Source of the DNA: Aradus depressus
Taxonomy: Eukaryota; Arthropoda; Insecta; Hemiptera; Aradidae
Assembly: GCA_963662175.1 (NCBI GenBank)
Contig: OY759221.1
Location: 39,182,045-39,246,044 of the forward strand
Direction: 5' to 3'
DNA: 64,000 nucleotides
The position numbers and the translations under genes are program-made. The notes under the pieces are model-generated. The model did not search any database, was not told the DNA's origin, and saw only the letters and a list, made by a program, of their open reading frames with translations. Positions 1-12,800 of this stretch are shown here, piece after piece. Position 1 is the stretch's first letter, and every line of letters begins with the position of its first letter.

Positions 1-223
1 TTTAAATTTTGTTCCATTCTGTCAGTAAATTATGAATAGATAAAACGAAGTGCCTTTCTACTGTTGGTTTATATTGTCAAATTTAGTTTTCTTTTAACTT
101 CTTTACTACCCTCTTTCGAAGGAGCGAATAACGAATATTTTTAATGATTAATAGAGTCGAAAGTATCTTTTCAATATAGAAGGAATTCAAGGTTCTGTCG
201 TGTAAATAAAAATTTAATATTTT

Positions 224-264
224 GGCCAACGTTTCCAAACTATTTATTTCCTTCTTCAGGGCCT
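224..264 (-). ncRNA. Hammerhead-ribozyme-like motif, opposite arm
   Basis: Minus-strand copy in the left arm: GGCC then CTGAAGA, stem II GGAAA/TTT(G), GAAACGTT and GGCC. Stem I GGCC/GGCC is complementary here. Stem II has one mismatch. Confidence 0.42.
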
Positions 265-344
265 TATAATGACTTGAGTGAATGTGTGTGGTGAAATTGT
301 TCAGAGTTTGTGTTCACCACAGACATCCTTTCAAGTCAGTATAA

Positions 345-386
345 GGTCCTGAAGAAGGAAATAAATAGTTTCCGAAACGTTGGCTA
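345..386 (+). ncRNA. Hammerhead-ribozyme-like motif
   Basis: Core CTGAAGA (349-355), stem II GGAAA/TTTCC, GAAA at 374-377, palindromic stem III ACGT, then TT and GGC. It fits CUGANGA-stem II-GAAA with N=A. Stem I pairing is weak in this copy (GGTC against GGCT). Confidence 0.45.
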
Positions 387-737
387 AGTATTGAGTTTTT
401 ATTTACACGACAGAACCTCGAATTCCTTCTATATTGAACAAATATTTTGTTCTTATTTTCTTGTGTGATTTCTGGTTTGTTGTTATATGAGTTTTAAAAG
501 GATGTCCATCTCGTATTTTCTTCAAATAGTGTTTTCTTCCTTCACATCCACCAATGTTCGGATTTTATTTTTTATCGCACACGTTGTACTCACACCTTCT
601 TCCCACCAATGAAACTCTCGCCTTTTCTACAATGAGAAAGTGCCATGCGCTTTCATCAGCAAAATTAAGCTAAAAACGTTCTGAAATAATGTTGGATGAA
701 CAAAAATAGGTACTACTTCAAAAATGATGTGACTTAC

Positions 738-827
738 CAAATTTATGACTTCCAAATCTTTCCGATAGGTTCGTTCTGTCATCAAAATCTCCTTGGCTAT
801 AAAGTACGCTCGATCTGTGGAGTACCT
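738..827 (-). CDS. Cdep: Cdep exon encoding the start of the DH (RhoGEF) domain
   Basis: Thirty residues: RYSTDRAYF then [21 protein letters not shown]. The AKEILxTERTYxKDLEVI wording is the first conserved region (CR1) of FARP-type DH domains. Acceptor TTTTTTCAG before 827; donor TTG|GTAAGT after 738. The next DH exon is not found between 1 and 737, so the domain continues beyond the window. Confidence 0.85.
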
Positions 828-3800
828 CTGAAAAAATTAAATTTGATATTAATATTAACAGAAAATATGGATCATAAAGATCTTTCATTGTATAAACATG
901 GCATTCTATGTTTAGATTTAATGAAAATGATTTTTCCTGAGCTAAAATGTCAACAGGAAACAAAGAATTACTCTTAAAACAAGACTATATCGTGCTGCGG
1001 TTGGAGGAATGACATTTTTAGAAAAATATAATAAAAAATATAGATAAAACGATCTAGGATCTGTCCAAAAGTCGCACATAACTGGGTATGAAAAAAATTT
1101 ACATTTGCTTAAATTAAGATGACCCCTCTCTCTTTTCCCTCCTAAGTCCAAGAAGATCTCTCGGCCTCAGACCACCTCGAGGCCCTCTTCCAAGAGAATG
1201 AAAAAGAGGAATCACACCTCTTGTGTGCCGACCAACCACAGTTCCAGTCCCCGGCCGCCTCCGAAGTACATCGTCCTCTGGACAAACTAGGATCCACAAT
1301 TTCATAAGTTTAACTCCTTAACTTAATTCATTCGTTATTAAAATTATCAAAATAATAACATCAAATCAGGTGTCTCCTCCCACAATTTCAAATGTTGAGT
1401 TTTATACATTAATTCCTTAAATTTGTATTAAAATTATCAATAATTTTATAACAACAAAACATTATTTAATCATTTATATTATTATTGATCAATTACGTTA
1501 GTTAGTTATTGTGGTGACCCGGGCTTTAACTATGAGGTCATATCGCCTACTACCAGAGCGCTCGTTTCTCGCTATGGTGGACAAGAGCTCGAGTCGAATG
1601 AGGGAGTTCTAAATGTTGCTTACCCAGGTTTATTCACTTAGAATAGGAGTCTTTAACGAGTACATGACATCGTAAAGACTCGGGAGCATCGCTTAACCAT
1701 CCCATCCGAAGAAATATTGAATCAATTTTTAAACCTATATTAAACAAATTTTAATAAGTATACCTTCTTTTTGACTTCTCCATCAAGAGTGTCAGCACTT
1801 CCAGGTCCTTGGTCCTTCAACGTCTTCATGGGGCTAAGTTCAGGAGAATTCAGCTCACTACTGAAAAGTTCAAAATGTACATTTTCAAATATTGAATATC
1901 ACACAAAACAGTTACCTATTTATTTAAAACTATACAAGTTCATCTACAATGCAAAGAAAGCGTTCCTCAAAAACCATATACAATAAAGAATGGAAATCAT
2001 TGTTTTTTTCTATATATGACGTCCTTAATCTGATTCAAACAATAGATTAAATTTTAAAGAAGGAAAATTAAAGAAACTTGGAAAAATTTAGTGATATAAT
2101 TTGAGAAAAAATGAAAATGTCTTTGTTTGACCTCTTAACTAAGGCAAAAATGGCGAACTCTCTATAGATTGCAGCCCTTGGGCTGTAGATAAATTACTTT
2201 CTGCAATTTTCGAAAACTGTTGACATCCCCCAAAGCCGTGTCAAACTCTTCGAACCCCCCACCTCAACCTTCTCCCCAAGTATTCTTCATCAAGGTAAGA
2301 GTAATTATAATATACATTAGATAATTTTACAATTGTTTTTATATTATTCCTGAATGACGATTACTTTTCGAAACGGCCCTAATGAAAAATAAATAAAATA
2401 TATTAGTTGTTGGACGATAAAAAAAAAAAACACAATTGTTACAAATTTCTGACAGAATCACGAGCCTATCTCTTCCAATTATTTAAAAAATAATAATATA
2501 AACAATACCAAATAATAAATAAAATTACCTATTATGGGGTAGAGGGCCACCGTTAACTTTAGGCGTAGAGGTAATAACATTAATGGAGTTATTACTTTTA
2601 CTGTGATTAGGTGTTTTGTTGAACAGTTTTTGTGATGGTTGAGGAGAGCCCAATTTGTTGTCTTCTATATCAACGACAGCTACTGAAATAATATAATACA
2701 TAAACATTTTAAAAACAAATATATTATTTATTTAAAAAAATATAGTTCATCATGCAATCAATACATGCTACCACGTTCTGGCATTCTACAGATACAATTT
2801 TTAAAGAATTAAACTTAAATTCTTTTTTTTTTTTTTAATTAAATAAATCATACACCTTAGTATTAACTAGACAATTATAGAACTAACAAAAATAAAATTG
2901 TTTACAATCCTAAAAATTATATATAGAAAAACAATATAAAATTCGTATTTCTACTGTTATATGAAATATTATTTAAATGTTTTAACTTGTATGTTTCAAA
3001 TGTCCTTTTGTTATATAAATAATAATAATAATTGAGGCAAAAAACAATAAGTTATGAATGATAAATAAACAAAACAATCAAAAAAACTTTCAAATATAAT
3101 TTTTCTAATTAACACCAACTCATTTTAAATGAATATTTAATCATTTTTTATTTTTACTTGAATGACCATTAAAATGAATGTGACTGCTTCATACATATGT
3201 ACATGCTTGAATATAATGAGAGCATAAATGATTCATTTTATGTAATGAGCTGAAGTACGCAGGCGCGCGCATCTCACTTCATAAGGTCCCGCCAATCAAC
3301 TTAAAATGAACCACTTATATCATTTTAAAATAAAAAATAAAAAAGCATGATAAATAAAATAATGCGTAAAACGAACATTTCAGCTACGTTCATGCTTCAC
3401 TAACAAAAATACAAATAATAATAAATTAAAATTAAAGTTAATCTATGTAAATTTTCAATCAGGTAATACAAATGAAAAATAACAATAAAGTAGATTAAAG
3501 ACAAATAATATTTAAATAAGTTATATGTATAAATTGAGTTGCAAGTTATTAGGGTTCTTGAATTGAGCCCCCTCCCCTGAACCCCGACTTCCCTTCTGCC
3601 GATTCTGCTGAAAATTAATAAATAAAATAGATTTTGAATTCACATATGAAATTACGTGTCGCTACATTCATTACAACGGCAGTTATTAAAGTTTTTGAGC
3701 TAAGCCTTTCCCCTAATCTCCCTTCCCTTTGACCGATTTGGCTGAAAATCGATAGATGTTGTCCCTTATAGGGGTTTTGGTCACACATCAAATTTCGTGT

Positions 3801-6800
3801 CGATGCATTCATTCTATCGGGAGTACAAACACACGGACAGACAGATTTTTTTTTTTTTGATATTTGGTATCTAGAGATCGGAAAACATAAAATTCTGTTG
3901 AAAACTCCGCATCGCATTTTTGACCGATTATATAACTTCCCCTATACTTCGTATAACTGAGGAAGTAAAAAATATAGTTACATTTCTAGCAAAATAATAC
4001 AACTAGTAAGTGCATAGCATCTATAACAAACAATACACAATAACTATACAAAAACACAATAACAAATACAAAATTGTTACTTACAGGTAAATCCTTATGG
4101 TAGGTGCAATATAATATCCATCAAATAAAAGTAAAAAAAAAGGCAAAGTATTTCTTAACATTTTTATTTATAAGTTTAAAATTAAAATTAAAGGGGGAAA
4201 AAAAAAACAGTCTGAAAAATATTATACAACTGAACGTTTAAGTATAGTTTAACACAACGATGAAAGACAAATATAAAAAATTATTATTAAATATTAAAAC
4301 TATCTACAATAAATATATTTTTTTGTATTGTATACATTACGATTTGTTTTTCTTTTTTAAATATAATCATCAACAATAAAATATTGATGCAAATTTTAAC
4401 ATTTATATTATTATTATTTATTATTATTATATATATATACGTAGTCATTTATTTTTATTTAAATTTAAATAATTTATAAATTGTCTACTGATTGCTTTAT
4501 TCAGTAGAGTGGGTCATTCTTTGTCAAGTGGGCCAACTTGAGAATGAAAAACAAAATACCGATTTGGCTCAAATTTGGGATGCACAGAACTGTTCTTATC
4601 TCTATCTCAATTGAAGAGCAACATTTAGAGGATTGAATTTTTGAACATAACAAAAAGTGACATCTATAGTTTTCTTGTTATCAGTGAATTTTTTGTTGAC
4701 ATGTCAATTTATCTTGTATATAGTAGCGATAATTATGAAATATTACTAATAATCCAATGTTTATATTAAAGTGTAAAGGGGCGGGTAGCTGAGAGATAGC
4801 GTGCTTGTCTACTGAGCTCAAGATCGGTCGAAGCCCTTAGGTTTTTTACCTGGGAAGTAAAGAAAGCTTGAGCATGCCGTCTTTCGAATGGGGGGTTAAG
4901 CAAAGGCTGTACGATATGATATCAGTTACTCGTTAAAGACCCTCACTCACAGTAACGAACCTAGGTTGACAAAATTTAAAACTACTATTAGAGTCGGGCT
5001 CATGTCCACCAGAGCGACTAATAAGCGCTTAGTTAACTAACTTTTATTATTCAGATTTTTATTTTATTAGAGAAGACATTTTATTTACAATGTATTCCAA
5101 TTTTTTAAGGCTACTACCAGAAGCTCCGGAAGCTGAGCAGTTGAACTTCCACTTAGTATTACTCAACGCTGGTGGCGTGGCTCAAGATGGTAGCAATACC
5201 GAAAGTACTCCCATGTATTGTATATATTTTGTACAACAGACAATATTTAAAAAAAAAATTAATTAAAAAAATATAGATATATTTTGTAAATCAGTTAAGT
5301 GTTAGCTAAATAAAAAAAGGTTGGTTGACCCATAGTATCGAGACACCCAGATAAAATTGACATTTGGGGGCAAAATTCTTGTATGTTTATGAATAATCAG
5401 AAGTAATATAAACAGATAAAGTAAGAAAATATTACTAATGGTCAAGTAATATTTCACAATTACCAAATTATCATAATGAACAGAGATTTTTTTATAGTTT
5501 AAATTGAGGTAAGAAAAAAAAAAAAGTTTTCAGATGTAATAAAACTGTATGTCCAAATTTGAATCAAATAGGAAGATATTTAATTTCAAAGTTTCTCACT
5601 TGACAAGGAATAAATCCAGTGTATATAAACTAATGATACATATATGAATATAGTTGTATTTTTGCGTGAGTGTGTCATTTGTTTTAGTATTTGGAGCTAT
5701 AATTTTATCAACAAAAAATTAATATATTTTTTTTATTTTTTGTAAATACCGTTATTGCTGTTACTGACGTGATTATATTGCCTATATTCAAATAAAAACA
5801 TGATGATATATAACATAAAAAACTAATGGAATCTACTAGGAACAACTAAATGATAATATACAAAACTAATACTGTTATTTTATTATTTTTTTTTTTTTTG
5901 CAGTGACATTATCACCTTTTAAGATACTATTTCTAATTTATTCATAATAATTTGACGATTTTTGTTCTTAATAATACAATAAATAGTAGCAAATCAAATT
6001 ATTTTTCAGTATTTTAGATAGAATAAGTACAATGCGTTACATTAGGGGGTCGGGATCCTTCTAGCATTTACCGGACGATGTACCTTTGGCACTCTTGTGC
6101 AGGCTGCATAAAATGATTAAATAACTCAAATAGGCACTGAGGTATGCAAAAATGACAAGAAAAATGTATATATCCTGTCTGTTAGTCCATATTCAGCCAC
6201 CATTGGGCCTTGCTATATATCCCAATAATTTTTTTTTTTTTTCGCAGATTAAATCCAATTTTTGCCGATCCCAGAAGGATCCCAACCCCCCTGGCTTTAC
6301 ACAATCATCAATATATTTTTCCGTCTTGTAGAAGCATACTTTTGATTGGTTGAATTTCAATCAAAATGTTTATCTATTATCGGCAGCCAATGAGGGAGAT
6401 AGTCTTCACACAACAGCCAATCAGTGTCTTAGCTTCCTTCAATTGTAACAGCCCAATCATCTTCTAGGAAATAATTACTAATATATATTTGTTGTTGGAT
6501 TGTCTACGGAGATTTTGAATACTAATATATTTGGCACCGTTACATTATTCTCCCATTTATTTTCTCAAAGTAAAAACATAATACATCGAAGTTTCCCATC
6601 GGCAGTTTTCATTAATTTGTTATTTCTTCATCATTGGATATTTTATTTTTAATATTTCTAATATAGGTATATTTTTATTTTTTATGACGAAGACTTTTTA
6701 TTTGAGTAGAGATATTTGAAGATAATGTTTTCCAGGGCCTGGTACTGTCGATTCAAATAACAGCGTCTCGGTCAAAAATTAAAAATGAACCAACATTTTA

Positions 6801-9800
6801 CACATTAAAAGTCGTCGGTGAATCAATGACAATGTACTTCCGAGCACGGAATTTTTAAGTTTTCGCTCTCCCTTCAAAATCAATCGACCGATTGGGTTAA
6901 AAATCAATAGTGGACTTACATATGTGCTTCTGAATCCTCATACTAAAGTTTGTATCGATATATTCATTATATGGGCATTTATTAGAATTTTTGTATTTTC
7001 CCCCCCACCCTCCCCTTCTCTTTAACCGGTTTGGCTGAAAAACAATAGGTGTCGTCCATATGGGATTCTGGATACTCATATAAAATTTTATGTCGATATA
7101 TTCATCAAAAGTTATCGTGTTCACAGAAACACTCACATAGAAAGCAATTTTTTTTTTTCATATTTAGTATCAGAGGGTAGGGGAAATATGAAATTCCGGT
7201 GAAAACTAAACATCGAATATATAAGCGATTATATAACTTACCCTATACTTTCGTAGGAAATATTATTTAAGATGAAACAACAAATTAATGAGCAACTGAT
7301 AGTAAAATATACTAGAAACGTCTGTGTATTAAGTAGATTTTGGATCTCAGAAAAAAAATAAGAGAATAATATATTTAGAAAGAGTAGTATACATGATCAC
7401 TAAAAATACCGGGCCCGTTGCCTCATCTCCTTTTGTGCCTATCCTGTCCTGCGCAACAATCATAGCTCATCTGTCTCCTCGACAATTGTGTAACAAAATC
7501 GTTTACTTGCATTACATTCTTACAAAAAAAAAAAATAATAAAAACAAAAAAATTAATGAAAAATACTGCACATTATCAAACAAAAAAACTGTTTGAATAT
7601 TTCATCACCAATCTCCTACCGTTTTTGTAATCATATTTTGATTTCAAAGATTTCTTGACTCTCTGTATAATAATAATATGAAATCGAAGAAATTTGACAT
7701 TAATCTTACGTAAATATACTAAACTACTTTAAAATTATGTGCATGGTAATACTGAATTAATTAAAATTATTTATTATTTAAATCATAGAGTTCCTTCATT
7801 AAAAATGTATGTCTTAATTAATATTATTTATATTGAGCATTAATATTTTATTTTAAGATAAGCAATGTTAACAATAGTTAAATTCAAAAGGAAAGAGTCA
7901 ATAAATTAAATAAATAAATAAATAGCACTAATCACACCCTTAATTAGAAGGAATTTTCAAGTTTTGGCACCCCTATTAACATAAAAATAGCAATAAATAA
8001 CAAAAATAAAGCAATAAAAAGCGTAGTTAAACACTCCAACTTTACATAAGGCCCCCTTATTGAATGTACTTAAAGCAAACAAAAAAATAAAAACAAATAA
8101 GAATAAAATACCTAAACAAAAATAAATAAATAAAATATTTTGGCACAAACATAAGTTTGGATAAATGAAGTATTGTAGTATAAAGTATTGGCTGTCTGAA
8201 GATTATGAAACAATTAACAATAATTAAAATACAATAACAATTACCATAAAAAATAATAAAATATAAATAACACACGGAAGACTGGCTCAGAGTTTATAAA
8301 GCTATTTATGTATGTACTTATTAAACGAAAATATTTTTCGAAACTATACATAAATTATGAATGAAAATATCAAGTAAACGACTTTTAAAAAATAAATACA
8401 ATTTTTATTTAAATGTTGAGGATATTAATACTTTAAATTTCATATAATAAATACTGCAATATAAGAATTATTTCTGTACACAATTTATAAAATGACATAA
8501 TACATATATTTAGTAGAAAAAAATGTACACCATTCATGGTATAGTACACGTAAACTCCTACACTTATTTCGTATTAACAAAATATTTAGGCCACGTAAAA
8601 AAAAATGTTTGGTAGAACCTACGGAAACACTCATTTCCATACATTGTGAATAAATCATATAATCTCATTTACTTACTATCTCATACATTTTGTAAGAAAC
8701 GTTCTGATACAATTTTGAATTTGAAGACAGAAGCCAACATTTTACAAAAACCAAAATTGCTTTCACTTTTCGACATTCTTCAAGATCCTTCGTTTTCACG
8801 GGAGTATCTGCTGAATACAAGAATGGCCGAAAATAACTAAATAAATATAACGCGTAGGTAATGAAATGATGCATACAGAAAATTATTACAGATATGATCA
8901 ACAATATAATTACATTAATACAATAAAAATATTTTAAAATTGTATTATTTTTATTAAAATAACATTTATATTAAGCGTATTGAATTAATAAAACAATTAA
9001 TTTATTATTACATTTATCTTTTTATTTTTTCCACCAATGATATTGACAGAAAAACGTTACTTTTCAAGAAGATATTCACCACAAAGAACAACTTGGAAAT
9101 ATAAAAACTAATTTTAAAGTTATACAAATTTTCTTGAAAAATTAACACTTTTCCATGAATAAACTCTCACACTGACAACAGGTTTTTATTTTCCTAAACA
9201 TGAAAATAATAATAATAATAATATTCCATTAAATCGTATTTTTACAATAAATTACAAAAATAAATATAGTATGAAAATGTCAAACAAACAGCAGGTGTAA
9301 TGTCACAATAAGAAGCATATAAATAACAAACGTATTTATACATATATAAAAAAACAAAAAAACAATATGCTGTAATATTAATAAAAATTAGTGCCATTGA
9401 TAATAATAAATAACAGTCTCGAAATGTACAAATTCAAATATTCAAGTTGTGTGAGCGAATCGCAAAAAGCTTGGATACAGTGAAGGCAGAAGGTCCTCTA
9501 GACGTGGGCCCCTTAAATGTTATATAAACATTTGAAAGGACTCAATTTCGAATTTCTGACAGATATTAGATAGTTGATGGCTACTGATATTCTTTTATTT
9601 ATATTATATTATTTTAGCTGTATTATATTGTCAAAAAGTATCAAGGTGAGCAAACGATCCATATTAGTTATGTCATGATATTTAAGGATCAGTTATTTTG
9701 TAGCAGGTATCTTTATTATATATTTAATTTTATCTGTGTTGTTTTGGGTTTACTTCCTTATATGTTATATAAGAAAGTTAATTCACGATTAAAATTATTT

Positions 9801-12800
9801 AAAGAAGATAAAATAACACAGGTTTGTTTTATTTTGTTATAGTAAGAAATACTTAAAATAGAAGAAAAATAGTAAAAATAAAATAAACCATCAAGGATCT
9901 GAACAAAAATAAGGCTAACATCGGTTTCAAAAAGTCCAGTTGTAATGTAATAATGGGGGCGAGTGAGACGTTAAGTTTTGGTCCCGAGCCGAAATTGTAA
10001 AATTTTTAAAATCATCCAAAACACACCTATAACTTTTAAGAACTCTCATTTATAGGATCTTTTTTTTACTATATTTGGCATACCACTTTCACTATGTCAA
10101 GCTATCCGCAATTCACATAGACTTTTTTTTTTTTTTTTTGAATTTATATGAAACTACGCTCCAATACCATTAGTTTTAGTAAATACATTTATTTTTAAAA
10201 TTATTATTATTTCAACTTTTAAAAAATGTTATGGATATGGATATAACATACATGATTAAATAAAAATGATATTTATTAGTTAATAATACATTTAAATGAT
10301 ATAATATATCAACTACAATCTTCTAAGAAATCTAAAAAGTTAAAATACCCAAAATTCGTCCTTATTGAAAAAAAAAAAAAATTAATTAAAAAAAATAATA
10401 AACATTTAGTAATACTGATCTTGAGATACTTTCTACATTCTAGCCTAGTTTGAGAATCCGGTCCCTATAAACGATTGAAGCCAACGACTCACTATAAATT
10501 ATAATATTTACTATTTAAATATAAATAAAACAATAACAATAAAGTCTAAGGTTAAAATTCTACCCTTTTCTCCAACGATTTCGCACCATTTAATCTCTTA
10601 TTTTCATACCATACCCAGGGATTTTTTTTTTAAATTTATTTATTTTGAGCATTTTAGTAAGACAGCCTTATGTTGTATGAACCATTATCATTTGTATATA
10701 ACAAAAATTTAACAGTGCCCTTGGCTATCATTTTTCTCAAATGATGTTTGAGGTATTTGATGTAAGGGATGAACATTTTTTTTTATGGCTGCTCTCTTCG
10801 AGATTTTGTTTTGATACAATATATCTGAAATGTGTACTTTAAAACAGACCGCAGACAAATGGTATTTACTTGGGCAAATAATTTCTAATAAGGCAAAAGA
10901 AAAAAAAAGCTTTTGATCGGGCTATTTTAATAATGCTCCATCAACTCAACCATTCATCGCAGGCGCATTATTTTTATATACATCCTCTAATTCTTAAGTT
11001 GGAGAATACACATACATATTCTAAAGAAGTTCTTATTATTTTTCGCGAAGTTATTTATCATTTGTTAAAAATTGAATTTCTTGCAACTTTTTTCAATTTA
11101 TTTTCCGACAGTTTTGATTTTTCCAGGATTTCCCTTTCTCTTGTCTTGTGGTTGCTTAGAAGCGATGGTGCCATCAAATTTCTAAAAATATTCTCTCAAC
11201 AGAAGCACCAAGTTAATCGTCCCACTGTTTTTAAATCCTTCAATTCATCAATATTTCAAGAAATGTACTGAAGATTACTTTATATTCCCAATTGTAGATT
11301 AGCCATTCAGAGAAAACTTTTTAATCTCTATCGGTTTGCTTTCCCGAATAATATGTTCGACTAAAAAATTAATCTTATATTTTTTCTGTTTTTAATATAT
11401 TTTCCACATTTTGCGATCTTTCTTTGACCCCATCATTGCCCCCAGTCTTGCGCTCTCTATGAGTTCTGTGATAACACTGTGTTCTCGATGTGTGGTTATC
11501 TTTCATCCAGATTACTTTAGATTCTCCCAACCATTAACTGCAGGTTTCAGTTAAAAGATGATGTACGTTTTCGACATCATAGCAGCATATTAGTTGATCA
11601 AAACGAAAATTTCAATTGCAACAGCCAATTTCAAAGAACAAAAACAAACTTTAAACGGAAGATTGTTTGGACATTTGGGAGCGACTAGCCTCTACTCGGA
11701 CATGACACTTGCCACAGGCGACCACAGAAGGGCTGGATACGGAGATGAGATGTCCGTCCCGTATGTCCAGCTCTGTGGACACCCTGAGCCGGCGCTTGGA
11801 GGGCGGAACATGCCGCTTTCTCTTGGACACCCTCGGGATGGTGTTTGGGGTGGTCGGGGGTTCACCCATCTCGAGCGAGGAGGAGGAACCATCGCTGGGT
11901 GGGCTGCGAGCCAGCGAATAGTAAGAGTAACACTTGGACCTCGCTATAGACTTCCCACCGCCGGGCCTTCGCTCCTCCTTCCGGCGGCCTTCCTGCTGTT
12001 TTGTGCCCTTCCTTGGCGTTTGACTCCCGCTGCCTCCACTGGTCGGGCTGGGCAGGTTCATATAGCCTCGCTGTCTCTGCTGCCGGGAGCTTTCGTCAGA
12101 TTCGCTATACGGTGAATCATAGTCGTCAAAAGACCTCTGTAAAGCATGGTAGCTCCTTCGCCTTAGACAAACAGAATCATCCGAATTTTTCCTTGATGAA
12201 ACCAACATTTCTGTAGATAGCGATGATCCAAACTCAGCTAAAGAACTATCATCGGACTTAACTGTACAGGAATAATACTGCAATTTCACGGTACTTGTAC
12301 TACTTGAAAAGTCGGACACTCCCAAAGAGGTATCACTAGAATTCCCAGGTCTCTTCGGTTTCACAGCAAGCTTCACAGTACTTTCTATCGCCGAGGATTC
12401 AGGAGCATCATCTTGTAAAGTTTTATTCTCGTAATCCGAATCTGAAGAACTTTCATACTGACGGGTTTCCCTAGGAATCACAACCTTGGTAGCTTCTTCA
12501 GGTTTCATTTCCATGTAGTATGCTTCAACATTGCTTATAACAGGCGTTTCAAAGGAAGAATTCGGAGGTGATGGCCATTCGTCTTCGGGATTTAACAGAG
12601 GAGGAGGTATTTTAAAGCCCAATGGTTCTGGAGGCAACGGTGGTAAAGGACGATCTTCGATTTCAGGGTTTATCGAAGGATCCGAAGACAAACTAGGTTG
12701 CCGATCGCTGGACATCAAAGACTCATCTTCCACCGACAGCGACCTAGAAGAAGGTTTCGTTGATATATCATCCTCAAAATCGGATCTTTCCTGTTCAGAA

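Larger units (their letters stand above)
165..448. mobile_element. Penelope-type foldback with two hammerhead-like arms
   Basis: Long inverted repeat: the left arm (about 170-265) and right arm (about 340-445) share GAATTCC..., CGACAGAAC and CAACGTTT blocks in opposite orientation. Each arm holds a CTGAAGA...GAAACGTTGGC motif, the CUGANGA/GAAA hammerhead core seen in Penelope-like element pLTRs. No reverse transcriptase or GIY-YIG frame is present, so it is non-autonomous. Confidence 0.55.
1..737. other. Intron of the GEF path with a foldback element
   Basis: No further DH exon was recognised. The interval holds the 165-448 inverted-repeat element. A frame over 696-977 on the plus strand is a shadow of the DH exon. 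Confidence 0.5.
4501..5622. mobile_element. TIR element with nested SINE
   Basis: Ends are inverted: TTGTCAAGTGGGCC near 4516 against CACTTGACAAGG near 5597, with related outer bases. It holds a SINE (4778-5040) and a hammerhead-like motif (5174-5216). No coding frame seen. Confidence 0.4.
2683..11650. other. Intron/3' flank between the giant exon and the GEF-path linker exon
   Basis: Very AT-rich with A and T runs. It contains R1 copies, a TIR element with a nested SINE, a small foldback and the presumed 3' UTR of the giant exon (about 11070-11650). No other exon could be supported. A frame at 8665-8850 with flanking splice-like sites does not fit in phase. Confidence 0.5.

Noticed and set aside
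8646..8904. Possible Cdep exon (minus strand, [17 protein letters not shown]) with acceptor- and donor-like sites
   Set aside because: It would enter in phase 1 and leave in phase 0, which does not fit the next exon at 2682, and the protein resembles nothing I recognise.
10933..11271. 112-codon plus-strand frame
   Set aside because: No family resemblance; lies in the presumed 3' UTR of the giant exon on the other strand.
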